12,643 nt of DNA from contig JABXIP010000006.1 of NCBI GenBank assembly GCA_013373005.1, forward strand, positions 1 through 12,643, given 5' to 3'. Below the pieces are notes generated by a model, which did not search any database, was not told the DNA's origin, and saw only the letters and a list, made by a program, of their open reading frames with translations. Position numbers and translations under genes: made by a program. Origin of the DNA: Cytophagia bacterium. GTDB taxonomy: Bacteria; Bacteroidota; Bacteroidia; Cytophagales; Cyclobacteriaceae. This document shows positions 7,550 through 12,643 of this stretch, one piece after another (within the stretch, counting starts at the first letter, position 1; each line of letters opens with the position of its first letter).

Positions 7550-7927
7550 TTAATTTGATGATTTGGAAATGTGCTGATTTGATGATTTACTGGATGAGAT
7601 AATCCTGGAAAGCACTTTGGAAATGGATGTTAAGTCGGCTGTTAAATTTTTAGGGTCTGGATAATGGATAGAGGCTTGACAGAGTTTCAACCAATATTGA
7701 CTTTCATCAGCTTCTTTGGCTGCTATCTTAAGTTTATGCACAAAGTCTTTTTTGCTTTCAGCATTTTGCGCTTCCCAGACATTGGCACCTACACTGGTTC
7801 CGCTTTTCAATAATTGAAGAGGAACTACCTGCTTACCTTCTTTATTTAGTGTTTCTACATAATCTATCACTTGCAAAGCAAAATTGAATGTTAAATCAAT
7901 AATTAGGTTTTTTCTATCTGTTCTCAT
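7550..7927 (-). CDS. Four-helix-bundle protein of the 23S rRNA intervening-sequence (S23/TIGR02436) family
   Basis: The 125-residue protein fits the small S23-like four-helix-bundle family. Family features are an early helix (DLTFNFALQVIDYVETL, 11-27), the central LLKSGTSVGANVWEAQNAES (39-58), and DFVHKLKIAAKEADESQYWL (61-80). Members are encoded within intervening sequences of 23S rRNA genes and as stand-alone genes, and the fold is shared with the Avd accessory protein of diversity-generating retroelements. The biochemical role is not known. The C-terminus is a low-complexity Ser/Asn/Lys tail in which SKSSN occurs twice; it is encoded by an AT-rich repeat that also flanks the gene on its other side. 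The gene lies between the two subunit genes of one enzyme, which suggests a later insertion. No reverse transcriptase or variable region is present, so it is not a retroelement component here. Confidence 0.88.
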   Translation of the reverse strand: MRTDRKNLIIDLTFNFALQVIDYVETLNKEGKQVVPLQLLKSGTSVGANVWEAQNAESKKDFVHKLKIAAKEADESQYWLKLCQASIHYPDPKNLTADLTSISKVLSRIISSSKSSNQHISKSSN

Positions 7928-7980
7928 GTGTGTTTTTTTAGTCCATTATCAAATTACCAAATTAACTTATCATCAAATCA
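7575..7980. repeat. 12-bp perfect inverted repeat flanking the four-helix-bundle gene
   Basis: TGATTTGATGAT (7575-7586) and ATCATCAAATCA (7969-7980) are exact reverse complements. The related sequence TAATTTGATGATTTGG lies at 7551-7566 and a further partial copy at 7943-7965. In the transcript the arms could pair around most of the small gene, much as flanking stems do around rRNA intervening sequences. Confidence 0.75.
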
Positions 7981-8676
7981 TTTAAGCTTAGTTGTACGTT
8001 GTTCGATGCGCTTCTCGTAATTCTTGCCTTGGAAGATACGTTGAACGAATATTCCTGGGGTGTGAATATGATTGGGGTCTAATTCACCTACCTCTACAAG
8101 CTCTTCAACCTCTGCTATGGTGATTTTACCTGCTGTGGCCATCATAGGGTTGAAATTCCGGGCAGTTCCCTTAAATACAAGGTTACCGGCTTTATCGCCT
8201 TTCCAGGCTTTGACTAAGGCAAAGTCTGCTTTCAACCATGATTCCAAGAGATGCATTTTACCATCGAACTCTCTCACTTCTTTGCCTTCGGCTACTTCTG
8301 TTCCATAGCCCGCAGGAGTGAAGAAAGCGGGAATTCCGGCTCCTCCGGCTCTTATTCTTTCTGCCAATGTGCCTTGGGGAATCAGGTCCACTTCAAGCTC
8401 TCCTGACAGTAGTTGCCTTTCGAACTCGGCATTTTCTCCTACATAAGAAGAGATCATTTTCTTAACCTGACGGGTTTTGAGCATTAAGCCGATACCAAAG
8501 TCATCGACTCCCGCATTATTGGAAATGCATGTGAGGCCTGTAACTCCTTTTCTTACTAATGCTTCGATACAGTTTTCGGGTATTCCACATAGTCCAAAGC
8601 CTCCTAACATGAGGGTGGCATTGTCAGGAATGTCGGCAATGGCTTCATCAGCATTGTTGACGACCTTGTTAATCAT
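7978..8676 (-). CDS. scoA: 3-oxoacid CoA-transferase subunit A
   Basis: This is the alpha subunit of the same CoA-transferase as scoB. The 232-residue length is normal for a separate bacterial A subunit. The CoA-transferase signature GGFGLCGIPENCI (25-37) is intact, followed by ISNNAG (51-56), PQGTLAERIRAGGAGIPAFFTPAGYGT (about 100-126, containing the conserved Gly-rich CoA-binding segment) and the C-terminal HTPGIFVQRIF (205-215). The start lies 10 bases after the ribF stop, so it is probably co-transcribed with the housekeeping genes upstream. Its TGA stop falls inside the AT-rich repeat bordering the four-helix-bundle gene; the C-terminus EQRTTKLK still looks full length, so the enzyme is expected to be functional. 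The complex probably acts in acetoacetate, ketogenic amino-acid or short-chain fatty-acid metabolism. Confidence 0.93.
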   Translation of the reverse strand: MINKVVNNADEAIADIPDNATLMLGGFGLCGIPENCIEALVRKGVTGLTCISNNAGVDDFGIGLMLKTRQVKKMISSYVGENAEFERQLLSGELEVDLIPQGTLAERIRAGGAGIPAFFTPAGYGTEVAEGKEVREFDGKMHLLESWLKADFALVKAWKGDKAGNLVFKGTARNFNPMMATAGKITIAEVEELVEVGELDPNHIHTPGIFVQRIFQGKNYEKRIEQRTTKLK

Positions 8677-8686
8677 AGTGATTGAT

Positions 8687-9619
8687 TTATAGTTTACCTA
8701 ATCGCTCAATAACCGATGCTTTGTCGGTTTTGAGTTGCTCTTTCAGCGCATCGAGTGAGCTGAATTTGATTTCCTTCCGGATCAAATCTACGAATTCAAT
8801 TGTAATCTCGCTTTCATAGATATCCTGATCGAAGTCGAAAATGTTTACCTCAATGGTTTTATTATCTCCTCCAATGGTGGGGCGATTGCCAATGTTAAGC
8901 ATGCCATCGTACTTGGCGTACTCTAGGCAAATTCTCACAGCATATATGCCATCTGAAGGGATTAACTTGTAGTTTTCTGTTACAGATATGTTGGCAGTAG
9001 GAAAACCCAATGACCTGCCAATTTTATCTCCATGAATTACATGACCAGTAATGGAATAGTTTCTCCCCAGAAAGGTGTTGGCTTGTGAAACATCTCCAAC
9101 CTCCAAGGCTCTGCGGATTTTAGTAGAGCTAATTCCGATTTCTTCAATGTCCTGTCGGGGGATTTCCTCAACTTCATATTGATACTTCTCGGCATATTGA
9201 TGAAGTTCATCAAGCCCACCGCTGCGGTCTTTTCCAAATCGATGATCGTAGCCGATAATGATTTTTTTGGTTTGAATTCGCTCGTGAAGTACTATGCGGA
9301 TGTAGTCTTCGGGGTTCATCTGAGCAAATTCTTTGGTGAAGGGAACCTTCACTAAATGATCTATTCCAAATTCTTCCAACAAGTTGGCCTTTTCAGGAAA
9401 GGTTGAAAGCAGCTGTAGCGAATTATCCCAAGGCTTTAAAACCAGTCTTGGGTGAGGCCAATAGGTAATGAGAACAGTTTCTCCACCTATTCTTTTAGCT
9501 TCTTCTTTTAGCCTGCCTAATATTTTCTGATGACCTAAATGGACTCCATCGAAGGTACCGGAAGTAACCACCGCATTTTTTACGTCTTCAATAGCTTCTG
9601 TTCCCAGGTGAATTTTCAT
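8687..9619 (-). CDS. ribF: Bifunctional riboflavin kinase / FAD synthetase
   Basis: RibF phosphorylates riboflavin to FMN and then adenylylates FMN to FAD in the cytoplasm. The 310-residue protein has both domains. The N-terminal nucleotidyltransferase shows GTFDGVHLGHQ (21-31, with the HxGH pair His27/His30), YWPHPRLVL (53-61), IGYDHRFGKDRSG (122-134) and ISSTKIRRAL (163-172). The C-terminal flavokinase shows GHVIHGDKIGRSLGFPTANI (192-211, with the PTAN metal/nucleotide site), NIGNRPT (242-248) and IEVNIFDFD (256-264, with Glu257 as the likely catalytic base). Its ATG overlaps the truB stop (ATGA, 9619-9616), so the two are translationally coupled. The truB-ribF pairing is common across bacteria. 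Confidence 0.97.
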   Translation of the reverse strand: MKIHLGTEAIEDVKNAVVTSGTFDGVHLGHQKILGRLKEEAKRIGGETVLITYWPHPRLVLKPWDNSLQLLSTFPEKANLLEEFGIDHLVKVPFTKEFAQMNPEDYIRIVLHERIQTKKIIIGYDHRFGKDRSGGLDELHQYAEKYQYEVEEIPRQDIEEIGISSTKIRRALEVGDVSQANTFLGRNYSITGHVIHGDKIGRSLGFPTANISVTENYKLIPSDGIYAVRICLEYAKYDGMLNIGNRPTIGGDNKTIEVNIFDFDQDIYESEITIEFVDLIRKEIKFSSLDALKEQLKTDKASVIERLGKL

Positions 9620-10317
9620 GCAAGCTCTTTTAAAAAGTCTACCAATTGGTCGAGTTGATATGCTTTTTCAACACTGAATTCGCCTATTCTGGTTCGTCTA
9701 AGGCTGCTTAAATATGCGCCTACACCCAGTTCTTCACCAAAGTCATTGGCCAAGCTTCTGATGTAAGTTCCTTTTGAGCAAACTACTCTGAATTCAATAC
9801 GCGGTAAATCTACTTTGGTGAGTTCAAATTCTGAAATAATTACTTGTCTCGATTTTAGTTTTACCTCTTCACCTTTTCGCGCCAGCTCATAAACTCTTTT
9901 ACCTCCAACTTTAACGGCAGAATGAATAGGAGGGGTCTGGCTGATTTCTCCAACAAACTTTTGTCTGGCTTTTTCCAGATCAGCATCGGTTATGTGCTTG
10001 ATTGAAACCGCCTCAGTTGGTTCTGACTCCAAATCGTAAGTAGGCGTGGTTTGGCCAATGGTAAATGAACCGGTGTATTCTTTTTCCTGACCCATGAAGG
10101 TGTCAATGGACTTGGTCATTTTTCCGGTGCAGACTATCAGTAGGCCGGTAGCTAATGGATCTAATGTGCCGGCATGGCCAACCTTTTTGATCTTGATGTT
10201 ATTGCGGACTTTCTTCACCACATCGAAAGAGGTCCATTCCAGTGGCTTATCGATCAAAAGTACCTGACCGGCAAGAAAGTTCTCCTGCTTAGTGAGTTCC
10301 GGATTTAAATTCAGCAT
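9616..10317 (-). CDS. truB: tRNA pseudouridine(55) synthase
   Basis: TruB isomerises U55 in the T-loop of tRNAs to pseudouridine. From the ATG chosen here it has 233 residues, somewhat shorter than E. coli TruB, consistent with a form lacking the extra C-terminal PUA domain. The catalytic motif GHAGTLDPLATG (47-58) carries the nucleophile Asp53. Other family motifs are LLIDKPLEWTSFDVV (20-34), EYTGSFTIGQTTPTYD (about 79-94) and GTYIRSLANDFG (184-195). A TTG codon immediately before the ATG could add one residue. The ATG at 10317 overlaps the uppP stop by one base (TGATG), a usual coupling arrangement, so I prefer it. The gene overlaps ribF by four bases downstream. Confidence 0.96.
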   Translation of the reverse strand: MLNLNPELTKQENFLAGQVLLIDKPLEWTSFDVVKKVRNNIKIKKVGHAGTLDPLATGLLIVCTGKMTKSIDTFMGQEKEYTGSFTIGQTTPTYDLESEPTEAVSIKHITDADLEKARQKFVGEISQTPPIHSAVKVGGKRVYELARKGEEVKLKSRQVIISEFELTKVDLPRIEFRVVCSKGTYIRSLANDFGEELGVGAYLSSLRRTRIGEFSVEKAYQLDQLVDFLKELA

Positions 10318-11108
10318 CAAACAATTGTGTAGATGATGGCAATAATACCAACAATCAGGCAGTAGAAGGAGAAATATTTAAGTTGACTTTTCTTAACCAG
10401 GGCAATCATCCACTGACAGGCAACTAAACCGGCTACAAATGCAGCCACAAAACCGATGATCAAAAGGCTGGTTTCTGTTTGGCTATTCGCCAAATCTCCA
10501 CTTAAAATGTCTTTGGCCATTTTGCCTAATATCAATGGCACCACCATCAGGAAAGAGAAGCGAGCCGCTTTTTGTCTGTCTACGCCCAGCAATACTGAAG
10601 TTGATATGGTAGCTCCCGATCTGGAAATTCCTGGTAAAATGGCAATGGCCTGTGCAATACCAATGATGAAGGCATTCTTGGATGAAACAGGATTTAATGT
10701 GCTTTTGGCTCTATCAGCCAGAAAAAGGAGTCCGGCAGTAACAATCAGCATACAACCCACTAACAGAATCTGACCGCCAAAAAACTGCTCAATTTCTTCT
10801 TCGAGCAATACCCCAACAGCCGCTGCGGGAATCATTGAGAGTACTATTTTGACAGAGAACTGAAACTGCTCATTGTTTTTGAACTGAAGCAGACCTTTCA
10901 ATATTTCAACAATGTCTTTTCTGAATATTACAATGGTGCTTAGCGCAGTAGCTGCATGAAGTACAACCGTCATCATCAGGCTTTCTTCGGGCAGGCTGTT
11001 ATCGCCAAACATTGCTTTGGTCAACTCTAAATGACCGCTACTACTGACAGGAAGGAACTCTGTTAACCCTTGAACCAAGCCAAGGATGAGGGCTTCTAAC
11101 CAACTCAT
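10317..11108 (-). CDS. uppP: Undecaprenyl-diphosphatase (BacA/UppP family)
   Basis: UppP dephosphorylates undecaprenyl diphosphate at the periplasmic face of the inner membrane, recycling the lipid carrier for peptidoglycan and O-antigen synthesis and giving bacitracin tolerance. The 263-residue, strongly hydrophobic protein has the usual length. Both active-site signatures are present: QGLTEFLPVSSSGHL (13-27, with Glu17, Ser22-24 and His26) and LPGISRSGATIS (158-169, with Arg163). The first position of the usual EGxTEFLPxSS motif is Gln13, a variant that also occurs in other homologues; the second Glu is kept. The start is directly next to the stop of the DUF3098 gene with no spacer, and the stop overlaps the truB start, so it belongs in one coupled operon. 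Confidence 0.96.
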   Translation of the reverse strand: MSWLEALILGLVQGLTEFLPVSSSGHLELTKAMFGDNSLPEESLMMTVVLHAATALSTIVIFRKDIVEILKGLLQFKNNEQFQFSVKIVLSMIPAAAVGVLLEEEIEQFFGGQILLVGCMLIVTAGLLFLADRAKSTLNPVSSKNAFIIGIAQAIAILPGISRSGATISTSVLLGVDRQKAARFSFLMVVPLILGKMAKDILSGDLANSQTETSLLIIGFVAAFVAGLVACQWMIALVKKSQLKYFSFYCLIVGIIAIIYTIV

Positions 11109-11321
11109 CTACTTCGATTTTTTGAAGATGGCAAAGAATTCAATGATAAATCCGGCTACAATAACGATCGGACCCAAAGTAAGCCCTAGGAAGCCTTGAC
11201 CATGTTGGGTACTATCAAGCGACATAATGATGAATCCAAGTAGCACGGTGCCCAATCCAATGAGCATCCATTTATAATTTTCTTTGCTGAAAGCGAAGTT
11301 GTTCTTTTTCTTTTCCGACAT
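11109..11321 (-). CDS. DUF3098 small membrane protein
   Basis: The 70-residue protein starts with a charged stretch (MSEKKKNNFAFSKENYKWM) and has two predicted membrane segments (about 18-37 and 47-66), ending in a basic KKSK tail. The FAFSKENYKWMLIGLGTVLLGF opening (9-30) and the second GPIVIVAGFIIEFFAIF helix (50-66) fit DUF3098, a family known mainly from Bacteroidota. The function is unknown. It lies one base after ftsX and directly against uppP, so it is very probably made together with them; a role near the division or lipid-carrier machinery is only a guess from location. Confidence 0.85.
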   Translation of the reverse strand: MSEKKKNNFAFSKENYKWMLIGLGTVLLGFIIMSLDSTQHGQGFLGLTLGPIVIVAGFIIEFFAIFKKSK

Positions 11322-11322
11322 G

Positions 11323-12243
11323 CTAATAAAGTTCGTCCAGAGACATTTTCAGATACTTACTCATGGCTTTGGCGGTGCTAAAGTAAGAGATTAATGCACC
11401 CAATAAAATCAAAATACCATAAAGGGCCAATATCAGTTCTTGCTGCTGCAATTGATCTAAACCCTCAATTTTCTGATTGGCAAATTGCTTTAGCCCAAAT
11501 AATAGGCCAGAAGCAATTAACCCGGCCACTGCACCATGAAGCACCGACCTGGAAAGGAATGGTTTTTTAATAAAGCTACCTTTTGCACCTACCAGCTGCA
11601 TACTTCTGATCAGGAATCTCTGAGAGAAGAGTGCGAGCTTAATAGAATTGTTTATCAACAAGATTACTATAATCACCAATAGGACCGCAATGCCCACCAA
11701 AATAAGGCTTAGCTTGGTGAGGTTGCTGTTGATAGAGTCTACCAGATTTCTTACATAAGTTACCTCATATACTCCGCTAATATCTTCCACCACATCAGCA
11801 ATACTATCCAGACGAGCATTGGTTTGAAATTCTGGTGCAATACGAATGCTATAGGCATCTCTTAAGGGGTTCTCGCCTAAAAATTCGGTAAAATCTTCTC
11901 CGGTCTCCTCTATAAATTTTGAAGCTGCTTCTTCTTTCGAAACAAAAGTGATTGGTGTCTGACCGTCTTCCTTTAGAATAAAGTCACTGGAAGTAAGCGT
12001 GCTCTGAATTCTATTTTTTTGGCTGGAAGAAAGATCTTTATTGAGGTATACCTGCACCTCAATATTTTGCTTAATGATTGAGGTAAGCCTGTTGGCCTGA
12101 AGGATAACAATACCAAACAAACCGATAACAAAAAGCGCTAATGTGGCACTGAAAATGACACTTACATAGTGATATGAACCGAGTTTCTTTTTGCGCTTAT
12201 GCTTTTTGATTTCTTTAGTCAATGGAGAATGATTTGCGGTCAA
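11323..12243 (-). CDS. ftsX: Cell division protein FtsX (ABC transporter permease-like)
   Basis: FtsX is the inner-membrane partner of the FtsE ATPase and passes a signal to peptidoglycan hydrolases during division. The protein has about 306 residues with the FtsX layout: a basic cytoplasmic N-terminus, a first membrane helix (27-49), a large periplasmic domain (about 50-175, beginning IEVQVYLNKDL at 61-71) and three more helices (177-198, 233-251, 269-289). SMQLVGAKGSFIKKPFL (214-230) is the typical cytoplasmic loop. No ATG or GTG is available near the N-terminus. Coding can start only after the in-frame TAA at 12255-12253, giving TTG at 12243 or TTG at 12222. The second gives MTKEIKKHKRKKKLGSYHY and avoids a promoter-like box. 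No ftsE lies in the window. Confidence 0.92.
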   Translation of the reverse strand: MTANHSPLTKEIKKHKRKKKLGSYHYVSVIFSATLALFVIGLFGIVILQANRLTSIIKQNIEVQVYLNKDLSSSQKNRIQSTLTSSDFILKEDGQTPITFVSKEEAASKFIEETGEDFTEFLGENPLRDAYSIRIAPEFQTNARLDSIADVVEDISGVYEVTYVRNLVDSINSNLTKLSLILVGIAVLLVIIVILLINNSIKLALFSQRFLIRSMQLVGAKGSFIKKPFLSRSVLHGAVAGLIASGLLFGLKQFANQKIEGLDQLQQQELILALYGILILLGALISYFSTAKAMSKYLKMSLDELY

Positions 12244-12248
12244 AAATA
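12241..12248 (-). promoter_or_regulatory. Candidate -7 box of the ftsX operon
   Basis: TATTTTTG on the minus strand fits TAnnTTTG and is identical to the boxes before kdnA and the receptor gene. It overlaps the upstream candidate TTG start of ftsX (12243-12241), so both cannot be used on the same transcript. A TTG -33 element at the usual distance is not visible, so the support is modest. Confidence 0.3.
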
Positions 12249-12420
12249 AGAATTAATTCAAAAGGGTAACTGAGGGATGATGTTAATATTGTTTAATCGG
12301 CCAAAGGCAGAAGTATTAATGTTTAAGGTTGAATGATGAATTGGGGATTGGTGGTCCACTGAAGAAAAGTTAAAAGCCTCTGAAAGACTCCAAGACTAAC
12401 TTCAGGTTGGGGTAGGAACA

Positions 12421-12643
12421 TCATTTTAAATTCTCTATGACCTTTGAACTTACCCAATAAATATCGGGGGTGAAGGGCCCCATTCTACTGCTTGCAAAAA
12501 TGAAGTACTTACCATCTGGAGTCAGCCCTGAAGGAAATTCATTGAATTTTGAATTAATGCTCTTGCCCATATTTATGGCCCGTTTCCAGCTTCCGTCTTT
12601 ATTTCTAAAGCTGATGTACATATCAGTTCCTCCAAATCCACCG
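12421..12643 (-). CDS. C-terminal end of a WD40-like (PD40/TolB-type) beta-propeller protein, 5' end outside the window
   Basis: The last 73 residues and the TGA stop are present; the frame is open to the window edge. The sequence begins GGFGGTDMYISFRNKDGSW and continues with MGKSINSKFNEFPSGLTPDGKYFIFAS. This is the pattern of PD40 propeller repeats (GGxGGxDxYxSF...DGSW, then SPDGKYLFFxS-like strands, here LTPDGKYFIFAS). A final strand PDIYWVSSKVIENLK closes the protein. Such proteins in Bacteroidota are usually exported and often carry OmpA or TPR domains, but nothing of the N-terminus can be seen, so location and role are open. An internal ATG at 12621 is unlikely to be the real start because the motif begins upstream of it. 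Confidence 0.75.
   Translation of the reverse strand, partial: GGFGGTDMYISFRNKDGSWKRAINMGKSINSKFNEFPSGLTPDGKYFIFASSRMGPFTPDIYWVSSKVIENLK

Larger units (their letters stand above)
7550..7980. mobile_element. Putative inserted cassette: four-helix-bundle gene with related inverted repeats
   Basis: Both borders of the four-helix-bundle gene carry copies of a motif around ATTTGATGATTTGG. TGATTTGATGAT at 7575-7586 is repeated exactly in inverted orientation at 7969-7980. The 23 bases at 7550-7572 match the reverse complement of 7943-7965 at 18 positions. The right repeat supplies the TGA stop of scoA (7978-7980) and the left supplies the stop of the small gene (7550-7552). Removing the block would leave scoA and scoB a few bases apart. 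No transposase is encoded, so movement, if any, would need help in trans. Mobility is inference from this arrangement. Confidence 0.5.

Noticed and set aside
7550..7927. Four-helix-bundle gene as an Avd protein of a diversity-generating retroelement
   Set aside because: No reverse transcriptase, template repeat or variable-repeat gene occurs anywhere in the window.
10317..11108. Gln13 in place of Glu in UppP as a sign of inactivity
   Set aside because: The same QGLTEFLPVSSSGHL form occurs in other homologues, and the second Glu, the serines, His26 and Arg163 are all present.
12361..12420. Possible terminator after the PD40 gene
   Set aside because: The best pairing (CCTGAAG with a CTTTCAGAGG-like arm) is bulged and short, so I could not support it as a feature.

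Overview
The window looks like a chromosomal segment of a Bacteroidota bacterium, most likely from the Cytophagales. The evidence is a gliding-family protein (GldC), a SusC-type TonB-dependent receptor with an N-terminal carboxypeptidase-like domain, a lipoprotein with an acidic run just after its lipid cysteine, a DUF3098 protein, promoter-like TAnnTTTG boxes and the near absence of Shine-Dalgarno sequences. Every gene I can support is on the minus strand, so transcription runs from high to low coordinates.

Read in the direction of transcription, the layout is as follows. (1) 12643-12421: the C-terminal end of a WD40-like (PD40) beta-propeller protein, cut by the window edge. (2) 12243-6524: a tightly packed run of ftsX, DUF3098, uppP, truB, ribF, scoA, a small four-helix-bundle gene, scoB and gldC. 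Several junctions overlap or touch (uppP/truB by 1 base, truB/ribF by 4 bases), which suggests one long, translationally coupled operon. It combines cell-envelope division and recycling (FtsX, UppP), tRNA modification (TruB), flavin cofactor synthesis (RibF) and a two-subunit 3-oxoacid CoA-transferase. (3) 6340-1851: a TonB-dependent receptor and an SGNH/GDSL-type lipoprotein 5 bases apart, closed by a clear intrinsic terminator. This looks like a surface uptake-plus-hydrolase pair of unknown substrate, with no SusD in the gap between the two genes. (4) 1531-1: a KdnA-type aminotransferase overlapping kdsB by one base. Together they indicate that the lipopolysaccharide inner core is built with 8-amino-Kdo (Kdo8N) instead of ordinary Kdo.

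The most unusual structure is between scoA and scoB. The genes for two subunits of one enzyme are separated by a four-helix-bundle gene of the 23S rRNA intervening-sequence (S23) family. That gene is bordered by short related AT-rich repeats in inverted orientation. The repeats supply the scoA stop codon on one side and the last residues and stop codon of the small protein on the other. This looks like a compact inserted cassette of about 430 bp.

Other points worth attention are an identical 9-base promoter-like motif (TATTTTTGA) upstream of three of the transcription units, a non-ATG start of ftsX that collides with one of those motifs, and a pair of CTATC-N-GATAG palindromes in the gap upstream of kdnA.
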